Made by a program: the position numbers and the translations under genes. A model generated the notes under the pieces. The model worked only from the letters and a program-made list of their open reading frames with translations. It ran no database searches and had not been told where the DNA came from. From Marinoscillum sp. 108 (lineage in GTDB: Bacteria; Bacteroidota; Bacteroidia; Cytophagales; Cyclobacteriaceae), in the NCBI RefSeq assembly GCF_902506655.1, contig NZ_LR734808.1, positions 62,001 through 126,000 on the forward strand: a DNA stretch of 64,000 bases, in the 5' to 3' direction. Of the stretch, positions 9,137 to 18,567 are shown in pieces. Position 1 is the stretch's first letter. Every line of letters starts with the position of its first letter.

Positions 9137-9250
9137 TTTATCGAGAAAGGCAGAGGGATTGGGCCCTATGAAGCCTTGGCAACCTTTTCTGGTCATCTGA
9201 TCAGGATTTCGGTGCCAACTCCCATCCAGGCATTGTCTGGAAGAGATAAA
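9137..9250 (+). promoter_or_regulatory. SAM-I (S-box) riboswitch
   Basis: The S-box core is easy to read: GCAGAGGGATTGGGCCC, then ATGAAGCC, GGCAACC, a variable arm, CGGTGCCAACTCC and the closing GAGATAAA. P1 is formed by TTTATC (9137-9142) with GATAAA (9245-9250). It precedes metH1 by about 50 bases. No hairpin with a T-tract follows, so control may be translational. GAGAAAGG (9143-9150) is perfectly complementary to CCTTTCTC (9267-9274), a likely alternative pairing. By family knowledge, SAM binding represses the downstream methionine genes. Confidence 0.93.
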
Positions 9251-9301
9251 GTAATCCACTCCGGTACCTTTCTCCTGAATAAATGGTTTTAATCTTTGGA
9301 T

Positions 9302-10315
9302 ATGAACAAGCTAGAAGAAATAGCTCAGGAGAGAATATTGATTTTGGATGGTGCCATGGGCACCATGATCCAGCGGTATAAGCTGGAAGAGGAGGATTTT
9401 AGAAATGAGTCGCTCCAGAATCATCCCTCATCCCTGAAGGGCAACAATGACCTGCTTTCCATCACCCGACCGGATGTGATCAAGGAAATACACGCAGCCT
9501 ACTTTGCAGCAGGTGCAGACATTGCCGAGACCAACACATTCAGCAGCACTACCATTGCCCAGGCAGATTATCAGCTGGAGCACCTGGCTTACCAACTCAA
9601 CTATGAGAGTGCGAAGATTGCGCGGGAGGTAGCGGATGAATTCACCGCTAAGGAGCCTCACAAGCCCAGATTTGTGGCAGGGTCTATCGGGCCAACGAAC
9701 AGAACCGCCTCACTCTCACCGGATGTCAACGACCCGGGTTTCCGTGCAGTGACCTTTGAAGGGTTGAAAGAAGCCTACATAGAGCAGGTCAAAGGACTTC
9801 TGGACGGTGGTGCGGATGCGCTGTTGGTAGAAACTGTTTTTGACACGCTGAATGCCAAAGCCGCACTCATGGCCATAGATGAGGTAGTCAGAGAAAGGGG
9901 TGTGCGGGTGCCGATCATGGTGTCGGGTACGATCACTGATGCTTCGGGGAGGACCCTTTCTGGTCAGACCACAGAGGCCTTTTTGATTTCGGTTTCTCAT
10001 ATGCCTTTGCTCAGTATTGGTTTGAACTGTGCGCTGGGTGCCAAGCAACTGCGCCCTTATCTGCAGACCCTTGCTGAGAAATCTGATTTTCTGGTAAGCG
10101 CTCACCCGAATGCCGGACTGCCCAATGAGTTTGGGGAATATGATGAGAGCGCCGAGGAAATGGCTGCCCAGGTAGAAGAGTACTTGCAAGAGGGGTTAGT
10201 GAATATTTTGGGTGGGTGCTGTGGTACCACTCCCGATCACATCAGGGCCATCGCCGAAGTGGCTGGAAGGTATGAGCCGAGGAAGCAAATGACTTCAGAT
10301 CTCAGTTTTCAGTAA
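9302..10315 (+). CDS. metH: Methionine synthase, homocysteine S-methyltransferase module (MetH N-terminal half)
   Basis: A 337-residue protein, equivalent to the homocysteine-binding barrel of cobalamin-dependent MetH; the rest of the enzyme is encoded by metH2 downstream. The zinc ligands that activate homocysteine are present: Cys243 (GLNCALG) and Cys306-Cys307 (GGCCGTTP). The start motif [10 protein letters not shown] and the conserved [15 protein letters not shown] are typical. I chose ATG 9302; an in-frame TTG lies two codons earlier. The last residues (DLSFQ) and the TAA come from repeat-like sequence that flanks the inserted four-helix-bundle gene, so the C-terminus was probably altered by that insertion. 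Control is by the SAM riboswitch. Confidence 0.93.
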   Translation: MNKLEEIAQERILILDGAMGTMIQRYKLEEEDFRNESLQNHPSSLKGNNDLLSITRPDVIKEIHAAYFAAGADIAETNTFSSTTIAQADYQLEHLAYQLNYESAKIAREVADEFTAKEPHKPRFVAGSIGPTNRTASLSPDVNDPGFRAVTFEGLKEAYIEQVKGLLDGGADALLVETVFDTLNAKAALMAIDEVVRERGVRVPIMVSGTITDASGRTLSGQTTEAFLISVSHMPLLSIGLNCALGAKQLRPYLQTLAEKSDFLVSAHPNAGLPNEFGEYDESAEEMAAQVEEYLQEGLVNILGGCCGTTPDHIRAIAEVAGRYEPRKQMTSDLSFQ

Positions 10316-10320
10316 TCAGT
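10301..10320 (+). repeat. Left flank of the four-helix-bundle element: TCAGT-type short repeats
   Basis: CTCAGTTTTCAGTAATCAGT contains three copies of a TCAGT-like unit. CAGTAATCAGT (10310-10320) is an inverted match, 10 of 11 bases, to ACTGATAACTG at 10689-10699. The metH1 stop codon (10313-10315) lies inside it. Confidence 0.7.
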
Positions 10321-10330
10321 CGGCGGTTTC

Positions 10331-10693
10331 ATGTCATTCATATTTGAAAACCTGAAAATCTGGCAGAAAGCACTGGAGTTGTCGCAGAACGTGAATGCAT
10401 TGACCAAGTGTTTTCCGGTTGAGGAGCGATTTGCCTTAACAAGTCAAATGAAGAGAGCGGCGGATTCTGTTTCCCTGAATATTGCAGAGGGGAGTACAGG
10501 TCAAACGAAGAAGGAGTTTAAGAGATTTCTGGCGATCTCGCTGAGGTCTTGCGTTGAGGTGGTGGGATGTATCTACTTGGCCAGAGCCAGGCAATTAATC
10601 ACTACCGATCAGTTTGATGCCTTATATCAAGAATTATTAATACTTACAAAAATGATTCAGTCTTTCCGGAAATCATTGAATGAAACAAACTGA
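10331..10693 (+). CDS. Four-helix-bundle protein (23S rRNA intervening-sequence / S23 type)
   Basis: A 120-residue, all-helical protein of the S23/IVP family (also related to Avd of diversity-generating retroelements). Typical signatures are FENLKIWQKALELSQNV at the start, then the central SQMKRAADSVSLNIAEGSTG and KKEFKRFLAISLRSCVEV. These proteins form pentameric barrels and are often encoded by small movable inserts, first seen inside 23S rRNA genes. Here the gene sits exactly between metH1 and metH2, flanked by inverted TCAGT-like repeats, and its TGA stop lies within the right repeat. Its cellular role is unknown. It shares the metH transcript, so it is probably expressed under SAM control. 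Confidence 0.88.
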   Translation: MSFIFENLKIWQKALELSQNVNALTKCFPVEERFALTSQMKRAADSVSLNIAEGSTGQTKKEFKRFLAISLRSCVEVVGCIYLARARQLITTDQFDALYQELLILTKMIQSFRKSLNETN

Positions 10694-10720
10694 TAACTGG
10701 ATACTGAATACAGATAACGG
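10689..10720 (+). repeat. Right flank of the four-helix-bundle element: ACTGATA-type short repeats
   Basis: The stretch starts ACTGATAACTGGATACTGAA and continues to the metH2 ATG with CAGATAACGG. It is the inverted counterpart of the left flank at 10301-10320 and holds several degenerate ACTGATA/ACTGGATA units. It contains the stop codon of the inserted gene. Confidence 0.7.
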
Positions 10721-13396
10721 ATGAATATTAAACCACTAAAACTCTCAGGCCTTGAGCCTTTGATCATCACTGCTGAGACGAACTTTGTGAACGTGGGCGA
10801 GCGAACCAATATTACAGGTTCGGCTCGTTTCAAGCGATTGATCCTGGAGGATAAATATGACGAAGCGCTGGATGTAGCACTCGATCAGGTACGCAGTGGT
10901 GCGCAGATCCTGGATGTCAATATGGACGAGGGCATGTTGGATGGTAAAGCGGCCATGGTAAAATTCCTCAACCTCATTGCTTCTGAGCCAGAGATCTCCA
11001 GAATTCCGATAATGATAGACTCCTCCAAATGGGAGATCATAGAGGCAGGATTGCAGTGCATTCAGGGCAAGGGCGTGGTGAACTCCATTAGTTTGAAAGA
11101 AGGGGAAGAGCCGTTTTTGCGACAAGCCAACAAAATACGACAATATGGTGCTGCAGTAGTGGTCATGGCCTTCGATGAAGCAGGTCAGGCCGATACCTAC
11201 GAGCGCCGAATCAGCATCTGCAAGCGCTGCTATGACCTGCTGGTAGATACCGTGGGCTTTGCCCGAGAGGACATCATTTTTGATCCGAATATTTTCCCGG
11301 TAGCTACGGGTATTGAAGAACATAACAACTACGCGGTGGATTTTTTCAACGCCACCAAATGGATCAAGGAAAACCTGCCCGGAGCCAAGGTAAGTGGCGG
11401 AGTGAGCAATGTCTCATTCTCCTTCAGAGGTAATAATGTGGTGCGGGAAGCCATGCATTCGGCATTTCTTTATCATGGTATCAAACATGGTATGGACATG
11501 GGCATTGTCAATGCCGGCTTGATAGAGGTCTATGATGAAATCCCGAAAGACCTGCTGGAGCATGTAGAAGATGTACTGCTCAATCGCCGGCCGGATGCTA
11601 CGGAGCGGTTGCTGACACTTGCCGAAAACGTAAAGGGTCAGGGTAAAGTGAAAGTGGAAGACAATGCCTGGCGTGAACAATCGGTGCAGGAGCGGCTGAA
11701 GCATGCACTGGTCAAAGGGATTGTGGACTATATAGAAGAAGATACTGAGGAGGCCCGACAGCAATATGATAAGCCTTTGCACGTGATAGAAGGTCCGCTG
11801 ATGGATGGTATGAATGTGGTGGGAGATCTCTTCGGTTCGGGTAAGATGTTTTTGCCTCAGGTGGTGAAAAGCGCCCGGGTAATGAAGAAGTCCGTGGCTT
11901 ATCTGATTCCCTATCTGGAAAAAGAGAAGGAGCGCTCCGGTGATACCAAGACCAGCAAGGGAAAGATCCTGCTGGCTACCGTGAAAGGCGATGTGCACGA
12001 CATTGGGAAAAACATCGTGGGCGTTGTTCTGGGATGCAACAATTATGATATCGTGGATTTGGGGGTGATGGTGCCTGCAGAGCGCATTCTGGACGAAGCA
12101 GAGAAGCAGAATGCAGACATTATTGGCCTTAGTGGATTGATTACCCCTTCGCTGGACGAGATGGTACATGTCTCCGCTGAGATGGAGCGCAGAGGGATCA
12201 AGAAACCATTGCTCATAGGTGGGGCTACCACCAGCAGGATTCATACTGCCGTGAAAATTGCACCCAAATATTCTGGCCCGGTGATTCATGTGTTGGATGC
12301 CTCCAAAAGTGTGGGGGTAGCCTCGGACCTGCTGGGAGAGAAAAGAGATGCACTGGTGCAGAAAACGGTAGAAGAGTATCAGGAGCTGAGGGTCAGTCAC
12401 GAGAGTCGTCAGTCCGAAAAAGCACGAATTACCTATGAAGCGGCCAGGGCCAATAAGGTGAAAATAGATTGGAAATCCTATCAGGTTCCGGTTCCAAATC
12501 ATACCGGGCTTCAGGTTTTTGAAAATGTCAGCCTGTCCGATATCAGGAAATACATTGATTGGACACCTTTCTTTTCCACCTGGATGCTGAAAGGAAAATA
12601 CCCGCAGATTTTCGAAAACCAGACCATTGGCAAGGAGGCCAGGAAGCTTTATAATGAAGCCAACGCGATGATTGATCAGGTGATTGCTAATGGGGAGCTT
12701 CGTGCAAGTGCCGTGGTAGGTTTATTTCCTGCCAATGCAGTGGGGGATGATGTGGAGATTTATGATGAGTCAGGCGAGTTGCAGGAGACCTTCCACTTTT
12801 TGCGACAGCAGGGACAGAAGGGCTCCAACCTGCCGAATATCAGCTTGTCAGATTTCATAGCTCCAAAGGAAACCGGCCAGCAGGATTACCTTGGTGGTTT
12901 TGCCGTGTCCGTGTTTGGCGCCAAAGAAATTGCGGAAAAGTATGAGGCAGATCATGACGATTATTCGTCCATCATGATCAAGGCTGTGGCGGATAGATTT
13001 GCGGAAGCCCTGGCTGAAATGATGCATGAAAAAGTGCGGAAAGAACTCTGGGGATATGCCAAGGATGAGCAGTTGCAGAATGATGATCTGATCAAGGAGA
13101 CTTACCAGGGGATCCGACCTGCGCCGGGTTATCCTGCCTGCCCGGATCATACCGAAAAGCCACCGCTTTTTGGCTTACTAAAAGCAGAAGAGAGCATAGG
13201 CGTGGAGCTCACGGAGAGTATGGCTATGTTCCCGGCAGCTTCCGTCAGTGGATTTTACTTTTCCCATCCAGAGTCAAAATATTTTGGACTTGGCAAAATA
13301 TATAAGGATCAGATGGAAGACTATGCCCGACGCAAACAGATGGAGCTGTCTGTAGTGGAGCGCTGGCTTGCACCCAATTTGGGCTATAATTATTAA
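10721..13396 (+). CDS. metH: Methionine synthase, folate-, cobalamin- and activation-domain module (MetH C-terminal part)
   Basis: An 891-residue protein that completes the split cobalamin-dependent methionine synthase. Order of domains: pterin-binding barrel (about 10-280; [20 protein letters not shown]), cap region, Rossmann cobalamin domain with the axial ligand in GDVHDIGKN (His426 in the D-x-H-x-x-G motif) and [18 protein letters not shown], then the C-terminal activation domain (about 560-891; [15 protein letters not shown]), which binds SAM for reductive reactivation. It transfers methyl from 5-methyl-THF to homocysteine bound by the metH1 product. Start at ATG 10721 immediately follows the right repeat of the inserted element. 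A weak hairpin separates it from metF. Confidence 0.96.
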   Translation: MNIKPLKLSGLEPLIITAETNFVNVGERTNITGSARFKRLILEDKYDEALDVALDQVRSGAQILDVNMDEGMLDGKAAMVKFLNLIASEPEISRIPIMIDSSKWEIIEAGLQCIQGKGVVNSISLKEGEEPFLRQANKIRQYGAAVVVMAFDEAGQADTYERRISICKRCYDLLVDTVGFAREDIIFDPNIFPVATGIEEHNNYAVDFFNATKWIKENLPGAKVSGGVSNVSFSFRGNNVVREAMHSAFLYHGIKHGMDMGIVNAGLIEVYDEIPKDLLEHVEDVLLNRRPDATERLLTLAENVKGQGKVKVEDNAWREQSVQERLKHALVKGIVDYIEEDTEEARQQYDKPLHVIEGPLMDGMNVVGDLFGSGKMFLPQVVKSARVMKKSVAYLIPYLEKEKERSGDTKTSKGKILLATVKGDVHDIGKNIVGVVLGCNNYDIVDLGVMVPAERILDEAEKQNADIIGLSGLITPSLDEMVHVSAEMERRGIKKPLLIGGATTSRIHTAVKIAPKYSGPVIHVLDASKSVGVASDLLGEKRDALVQKTVEEYQELRVSHESRQSEKARITYEAARANKVKIDWKSYQVPVPNHTGLQVFENVSLSDIRKYIDWTPFFSTWMLKGKYPQIFENQTIGKEARKLYNEANAMIDQVIANGELRASAVVGLFPANAVGDDVEIYDESGELQETFHFLRQQGQKGSNLPNISLSDFIAPKETGQQDYLGGFAVSVFGAKEIAEKYEADHDDYSSIMIKAVADRFAEALAEMMHEKVRKELWGYAKDEQLQNDDLIKETYQGIRPAPGYPACPDHTEKPPLFGLLKAEESIGVELTESMAMFPAASVSGFYFSHPESKYFGLGKIYKDQMEDYARRKQMELSVVERWLAPNLGYNY

Positions 13397-13423
13397 TTAC
13401 TCTGAGTAGAATAAATTATCGTT

Positions 13424-13447
13424 AGCCAGGTTTTAATTGGCTTTTTT
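13424..13447 (+). terminator. Weak intrinsic terminator or attenuator between metH2 and metF
   Basis: AGCCA (13424-13428) pairs with TGGCT (13438-13442), extended by a G-T wobble, and runs into six T's (13442-13447). The metF ATG follows only 10 bases later, so full termination would cut metF off from the operon; partial read-through is more likely. Confidence 0.45.
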
Positions 13448-13457
13448 ATATAGAAAA

Positions 13458-14414
13458 ATGAAAGTAACCGAACATATCAAAGCTTCCACGGAAAGCACTT
13501 TGTTTTCACTCGAAATCATCCCCCCAAAGAAGGGAGATAGTATTGATTCACTTTTTGCACACATAGATCCATTGATGGAATTCAAACCTCCATTTATAGA
13601 TGTGACCTATCACCGGGAGGAGTTTGTTTATAAAAACCGGGAAAATGGGCTGTTGGAAAAGAAGACCATCAGAAAGCGACCTGGAACGGTAGGGATATGC
13701 GCAGCGATCAAAAACAGGTACAATGTGGATCCGGTGCCACACATCATTTGTGGGGGATTTACCAAGGAGGAAACAGAAAACGCCCTCATTGATCTTAATT
13801 TCCTTGGGATAGACAATGTACTGGTGTTGAGGGGAGACTCTATTGCAGAGGAAAAAACCTTCAGGCCAGAGCCCGATGGCAACGCTTACGCCATTGACCT
13901 GGTGGATCAGGTGATGGGAATGAATGAAGCCAGGTACCTCGACGAAGAACTCCAAAATGCTGTGCCCACTAGTTTTTGTATCGGAGTGGCTGGCTATCCG
14001 GAAAAGCACTTTGAAGCTCCTAATCTGAGGTCAGACCTGAAATACCTGAAGCAAAAGGTGGACAGAGGGGCTGAGTACATTGTGACTCAGATGTTTTTTG
14101 AAAACAGTAAATATTTTGAGTTTGTGGACAAATGTCGGGCAGCCGGGATCAATGTGCCGATCATACCTGGTCTCAAGCCCATTACCACCAAGAGTCACAT
14201 GACTGCTTTGCCAAGCATTTTCCACATAGACATACCTGATGATCTTTACAATGAGATAGAGAAATGTAAGGACAACAAAGCGGTGAAGGAAGTGGGAATA
14301 GAATGGGGCATTCAGCAGTCAAAAGAACTGATGGAAAAAGGTGTGCCGGTGCTTCATTATTATTCTATGGGCAAGTCAGACTCAGTCTATCGAATTGCCA
14401 AGGCATTATTCTAA
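13458..14414 (+). CDS. metF: Methylenetetrahydrofolate reductase
   Basis: A flavoprotein of 318 residues that reduces 5,10-methylene-THF to 5-methyl-THF, the methyl donor for the split MetH upstream. Family motifs are visible: FSLEIIPPKKGDSIDSLF at the N-terminus (with the catalytic Glu), the strand-loop DVTYHREEF, CGGFTKEETENALIDL, LVLRGDS and VTQMFFENSKYFEFVDKC. The ATG at 13458 gives the normal start MKVTEHIKAS; an earlier in-frame TTG (13437) lies inside the upstream hairpin and is unlikely. It is the last gene of the methionine remethylation unit. Confidence 0.96.
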   Translation: MKVTEHIKASTESTLFSLEIIPPKKGDSIDSLFAHIDPLMEFKPPFIDVTYHREEFVYKNRENGLLEKKTIRKRPGTVGICAAIKNRYNVDPVPHIICGGFTKEETENALIDLNFLGIDNVLVLRGDSIAEEKTFRPEPDGNAYAIDLVDQVMGMNEARYLDEELQNAVPTSFCIGVAGYPEKHFEAPNLRSDLKYLKQKVDRGAEYIVTQMFFENSKYFEFVDKCRAAGINVPIIPGLKPITTKSHMTALPSIFHIDIPDDLYNEIEKCKDNKAVKEVGIEWGIQQSKELMEKGVPVLHYYSMGKSDSVYRIAKALF

Positions 14415-14441
14415 GGTATATTTGCTCATAAAAACTACCCC

Positions 14442-15287
14442 ATGAAAATCATCGAATGCCCCAGAGATGCCATGCAAGGTCTAACAGACTTTGTGCCTAC
14501 AGCACTTAAAATCAAGTACATCAATCAACTATTGCGGGTAGGGTTTGATACCATCGATTTTGGGAGTTTTGTATCACCCAAGGCCATCCCTCAGATGAAG
14601 GATACGGCAGAGGTGCTTCAGGGCCTGCATCTGAGTGAGTCTTCCTCTAAACTACTGGCTATCGTGGCCAATGTGAGGGGAGCTGAGCAGGTGGCTGATT
14701 ATGAGGAAATTCAGTATTTGGGGTATCCGCTTTCACTTTCGGAGACTTTTCAACAGCGAAATACCAACAGGTCCATAGATGATGCTTTCGATAACCTGGC
14801 GGAGATACAGGAGATCTGCCAAATGGATGGAAAGACGTTGGTGGTGTACTTGTCTATGGGGTTTGGTAACCCGTATGGAGATCCGTACGAGATGGATTTT
14901 GTCGGGCAGTTTGTGGATCAGTTGGATGAGATGGAAGTAGGGATCATCTCCCTGGCAGATACAGTAGGGGTTTCCACACCTGAGGGGATATCCACTTTGT
15001 ACCAAACGCTGATTCCCAAATTTCCTCACATTGAGTTTGGAGCTCATCTGCACTCCAACCCGGCGACAGCCAGGGAGAAAATAGTGGCGGCCTATGAATC
15101 GGGGTGTAGGCGTATAGATGGAGCGCTACGTGGGTTCGGTGGTTGCCCCATGGCTAAGGACGACCTGGTAGGAAACATGGCCACAGAAAACATACTGAAG
15201 GTGCTCAGTGAATTGAGTGCGGAGATAGCCATCAACGATGAGGCGATGGCCGAGTCTCTTTTGATCTCTAATGAGGTATTTCACTAG
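14442..15287 (+). CDS. Hydroxymethylglutaryl-CoA lyase family protein
   Basis: A 281-residue TIM-barrel aldolase-type enzyme of the HMG-CoA lyase family, which normally splits HMG-CoA into acetoacetate and acetyl-CoA at the end of leucine breakdown. The key residues are kept: Arg-Asp in ECPRDAMQG, the metal ligands His-x-His in FGAHLHSNP, the catalytic Cys in GFGGCPMAKDD and the following Asn in LVGNMAT. SFVSPKAIPQM is typical. The usual PRDGLQNE loop is changed to PRDAMQGL and HCHDTYG to HLHSNPA, so the substrate may differ. It starts 27 bases after metF and could read through from that operon. Confidence 0.85.
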   Translation: MKIIECPRDAMQGLTDFVPTALKIKYINQLLRVGFDTIDFGSFVSPKAIPQMKDTAEVLQGLHLSESSSKLLAIVANVRGAEQVADYEEIQYLGYPLSLSETFQQRNTNRSIDDAFDNLAEIQEICQMDGKTLVVYLSMGFGNPYGDPYEMDFVGQFVDQLDEMEVGIISLADTVGVSTPEGISTLYQTLIPKFPHIEFGAHLHSNPATAREKIVAAYESGCRRIDGALRGFGGCPMAKDDLVGNMATENILKVLSELSAEIAINDEAMAESLLISNEVFH

Positions 15288-15323
15288 TTAATAGACAATT
15301 TTAAGATCTGATTTTTTAGCAGC

Positions 15324-17120
15324 ATGGGAATAGACGCAATTATTGTATTGATAGTGATCGTGGTGGCGATCGTGCTTTTCGCTACGGAGTGGCTCTCCAT
15401 AGACCTTGTGGCTATTCTGATTATGATGGCCCTCACCATGTCAGGAGTGATCAGTGCGGAGGAGGGCCTTGCCGGTTTTAGTAACCCGGCCACCATCACG
15501 GTAGCCTTTATGTTTGTGCTGAGCTATGCCTTGCTCAAAACCGGTTCCCTTCAGCGAATTGGACCTTATCTGGGGCCCATTTTTAAGCGAAATTTCAACC
15601 TGGGGATCCTCATCATGATGGTGTTCATAGGGATCGTATCAGCTTTCGTTAACAATACCCCCATTGTTGCCATGTTCATTCCTGTGATGGTGAGTATTGG
15701 TAAAATATCTGGGATCAGCCCTTCTAAGTTATTGATTCCTCTTTCGTATGCCTCCATTTTCGGTGGCATGTGTACGCTCATTGGTACTTCCACCAACGTA
15801 CTCGTGAGTGGCATTGCTGAAAAGAGTGGCTTGGAGCCATTTTCAATGTTTCTGAGCGCACCCATTGGTATTACCTTTTTGTTAGTTGGGTCTATTTACA
15901 TCTACTTTTTCGGTAAGCGCCTGCTTCCCGACAGGATTTCAGAGTCTGATCCTTCTGAGCGATTTGCGGTAAGGGACTATTTGACGGAGATAGAGATTCT
16001 GAAGGATTCAGAGTTTGTCGGGCAGCGCATCATGGACTCAATCCTGGCAAAGGATCTGGAAATAGATGTGATTGAAGTACGAAGGAACGGGAATCTTTTC
16101 ACTCTGCCAGCTGGTGATTTTGAAATCAAATCAGGGGATATCCTCAAGATCCGCTGTGATGTGGAGAAGATAAAAGCGCTGAAGGATCGGTTGAAGGTGA
16201 GTTTTAATACCTCGGCCCTACGAATCAATGAGAACGAGCTGCAAAAGGGGGATACTTCCATATTGGAACTGATCATTACTTCTGGTTCCGAATTTGTGGG
16301 GAAAAACTTAAGGGAAATGGATTTCAGGAGGAGGTACCGGGCGGTTCCTTTAGCCATTCTCCATAGTGAGAAAGTGGTTCACGAAAATTTGCATAGTGTG
16401 ATTCTGAATGCTGGAGACATCATTCTTACAGAGATCAAAATGCACCGGGTTCAAAGCCTAAAACGAGAGGAAATGAGTCAAAATAGCCCTTTTATTGTGC
16501 TTTCTGAGGAGGGTATTATTGATTTTAATCGCAAGAAGTTTATTACCGTACTTTCGGTGATTGCAGGAGTAGTGGCCCTGGCGTCTTTCAATGTACTTCC
16601 AATTGCCATCTCGACCATTCTTGGTGCCATGGTACTGGTTCTGAGCAAGACCATCAATATGCGGGAGCTTTATGCCTCTATTGAGTGGAAGATCATTTTC
16701 CTTTTGGCCGGCGCACTTAGTCTGGGTGTGGCAATGCACAACAGTGGTTTGGCAGATATGATCGCCAGTGTCTTTGTGGATCAGTTGGGCGGTTGGGGGC
16801 CAATAGCCATCGTTTCCTGCATGTACTTTATCACGTCTATGCTCACGGAGATTATGAGTAACAATGCCGCTGCAGCGTTGATTGCACCAATAGCCATCAC
16901 TACTGCTGATAAGCTGGAGTTGAGTCCATATCCATTCCTGATCGCGGTGATGATTGCCGCGTCTGCCAGTTTTATGACCCCCATTGGGTACCACACCAAT
17001 ACGATGGTTTACACAGCCGGTCAGTACAAATTCAGGGATTTTTTCCGGATAGGGCTATGGCTTAACATCCTGTTTTGGATTCTGGCCACTTTCCTCATTC
17101 CATTGTTTTACGGATTTTAA
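15324..17120 (+). CDS. SLC13-family (DASS) anion transporter with two TrkA-C domains
   Basis: A 598-residue inner-membrane transporter. The N-terminal block of spans (1-195) includes GFSNPATITVAFMFVLSYAL and the signature VNNTPIVAMFIPVMVSIG; the C-terminal block (about 400-598) mirrors it with SNNAAAALIAPIAITTAD and SFMTPIGYHTNTMVY. Between them lie two TrkA-C (RCK_C) domains (about 205-285 and 300-375), as in sodium/sulfate symporter-type proteins such as those for sulfate, citrate or dicarboxylates. The substrate cannot be read; a sulfur role would fit the methionine genes upstream but is only an inference. Its 3' end overlaps dprA by 4 bases. Confidence 0.9.
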   Translation: MGIDAIIVLIVIVVAIVLFATEWLSIDLVAILIMMALTMSGVISAEEGLAGFSNPATITVAFMFVLSYALLKTGSLQRIGPYLGPIFKRNFNLGILIMMVFIGIVSAFVNNTPIVAMFIPVMVSIGKISGISPSKLLIPLSYASIFGGMCTLIGTSTNVLVSGIAEKSGLEPFSMFLSAPIGITFLLVGSIYIYFFGKRLLPDRISESDPSERFAVRDYLTEIEILKDSEFVGQRIMDSILAKDLEIDVIEVRRNGNLFTLPAGDFEIKSGDILKIRCDVEKIKALKDRLKVSFNTSALRINENELQKGDTSILELIITSGSEFVGKNLREMDFRRRYRAVPLAILHSEKVVHENLHSVILNAGDIILTEIKMHRVQSLKREEMSQNSPFIVLSEEGIIDFNRKKFITVLSVIAGVVALASFNVLPIAISTILGAMVLVLSKTINMRELYASIEWKIIFLLAGALSLGVAMHNSGLADMIASVFVDQLGGWGPIAIVSCMYFITSMLTEIMSNNAAAALIAPIAITTADKLELSPYPFLIAVMIAASASFMTPIGYHTNTMVYTAGQYKFRDFFRIGLWLNILFWILATFLIPLFYGF

Positions 17121-18214
17121 GAGAGCTTATACTTTTTACCTGGAAGCGACTTAATCAGGCCCTGAAACTCCAGGTTGAGCAGGTTTCCTGCCAGCTGGTT
17201 GATGGGAGTTTGGGTGCGCCAGGCTATTTCGTCCACGGCCAGACCGGCAGGATGGTCACTCAATGTGCTAAGTAATTTTTGATCACCTTCCGGCAGTTTG
17301 GAGAAATCATGTTTGACTGGCCTTTCCGCATTGGGCTTCTCAGTGTCCCAGTTGAGGTGATATTTCAAATCATCTACTCCGGTGTAGATGAGGGCTTTCT
17401 GATTTCGGATGAGATAGTTACAGCCCTCGGAAAACCTGTTTTCCAGGTCACCGGGCACGGCAAAAACGGTGCGGTTGTAGGAGTCGGCGATGTTTGCCGT
17501 AATCAAAGCGCCACCTTTTCTGGCCGCTTCGATCACCACCACTGCATCACTCATGCCAGCGATGATTCTGTTTCGGGCAGGAAAAAAATGGGCTTCAGCC
17601 TGTATCCCAGGAGGGTTTTCTGAGATAAGCCCGCCGTTTTCGAGCATTTCTTCTGCCGGCTTTTTGTGAGAGGCTGGATAGATTCGGTCAAGACCCCCGG
17701 CCAGCACCCCGATTGTTGGGATATTGGCCTTGAGCGCGGCCCGGTGCGCAGTGATGTCAATGCCGTAAGCAAGACCACTCACAACTACTAATCCAAGGTC
17801 TCTGGCGTCTTCTATAATACGTTCAGTGATCGTGCGGCCATAATCGGTGGCATTGCGGGTGCCCACGATCGCCAGTACCTTACTCCAGGAGTTGATGGTG
17901 CCTTTTGAATAAATGATGTTTGGTGAATCTATCGTTTGCTTGAGCTTCTCCGGGTAGGAGGAATCCGTAAAATGATGAATGTCGATTCCCTTTTTTGAGG
18001 CTTCTTTGATCACCCGCTCGGCTTCATGGAGCGGTTGCGCACTGCTTAGTAGATCGATTGTTTTGGGGCCAATTCCTGGGATTTTTTTTAGGTGACTGAT
18101 TTTGGCGGTGAACACCGCTGAGGCAGATCCACAGTAAGCGATCAGGTTTTTGGCATTGACATCACCAATGCCGGGAATGAATTCCAGTGCTACCTGATAC
18201 AGCTTCTCGTTCAT
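17117..18214 (-). CDS. dprA: DNA processing protein DprA
   Basis: A 365-residue protein that loads RecA on incoming single-stranded DNA during natural transformation. The N-terminus has two helix-hairpin-helix motifs (FIPGIGDVNAKNLIAYCG and KIPGIGPKTIDLL). The Rossmann DprA core (about 78-285) carries AIVGTRNATDYG, VVSGLAYGIDITAHRAAL, VLAGGLDRIYPASH, FPARNRIIAGMSDAVVVIEA and KGGALITANIADSYNR. A C-terminal winged helix (about 305-365) ends at the stop. It is the last gene of a capA-merR-dprA run, 3 bases after the MerR gene, and converges with the SLC13 gene. Confidence 0.96.
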   Translation of the reverse strand: MNEKLYQVALEFIPGIGDVNAKNLIAYCGSASAVFTAKISHLKKIPGIGPKTIDLLSSAQPLHEAERVIKEASKKGIDIHHFTDSSYPEKLKQTIDSPNIIYSKGTINSWSKVLAIVGTRNATDYGRTITERIIEDARDLGLVVVSGLAYGIDITAHRAALKANIPTIGVLAGGLDRIYPASHKKPAEEMLENGGLISENPPGIQAEAHFFPARNRIIAGMSDAVVVIEAARKGGALITANIADSYNRTVFAVPGDLENRFSEGCNYLIRNQKALIYTGVDDLKYHLNWDTEKPNAERPVKHDFSKLPEGDQKLLSTLSDHPAGLAVDEIAWRTQTPINQLAGNLLNLEFQGLIKSLPGKKYKLS

Positions 18215-18217
18215 ACA

Positions 18218-18556
18218 TTAGTCCAGCTGCTGCTTAAGAGTAACTAAAAATGACCGTACTTTCTTGAGTGATTCGATGAGCTCCACCTTGTTAGTAGCGG
18301 CCTCCACATCGTTTTTGATGAAATCACGTGCTCCTTGTAGTGTAAAACCCTTCTCCTTTACCAGGTAATAAATGAGCTTCACATTTTTGATGTCCTCTTT
18401 GGTGAATTGGCGATTGCCTTTTCGGTTTTTCTTTGGTTTGATAATATCAAATTCACCTTCCCAAAAGCGGATGAGTGAAGTAGCCACCCCGAGTTCATCG
18501 GCTACTTCTCCTATCGTGAAGTACTTTTTTTCTATTTCTTTTTCCTTATATGGCAC
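18218..18556 (-). CDS. MerR family transcriptional regulator
   Basis: A 112-residue protein. The N-terminal MerR winged helix is clear (KYFTIGEVADELGVATSLIR, then FWEGEFDIIKPKKN and GNRQFTKEDIKNVKLIYYLV), followed by a short dimerisation helix (SLKKVRSFLVTLKQQLD). It has no effector domain and no Cys cluster, so no metal or drug ligand is suggested. It is packed between a CapA-type lipoprotein gene (11 bases upstream) and dprA (3 bases downstream), a tight unit in which it could regulate either. Confidence 0.92.
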   Translation of the reverse strand: MPYKEKEIEKKYFTIGEVADELGVATSLIRFWEGEFDIIKPKKNRKGNRQFTKEDIKNVKLIYYLVKEKGFTLQGARDFIKNDVEAATNKVELIESLKKVRSFLVTLKQQLD

Positions 18557-18567
18557 GGTGAAAATTT

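Noticed and set aside
11414-12502. Long open frame of 362 codons on the minus strand inside metH2
   Set aside because: It is antisense to a clear MetH domain with intact motifs; its translation is rich in His and Gln with no signature, as expected from a mirrored coding frame.
13437-13457. In-frame TTG upstream of metF as a start
   Set aside because: It lies inside the hairpin and adds residues not found in the family; the ATG at 13458 gives the normal N-terminus.
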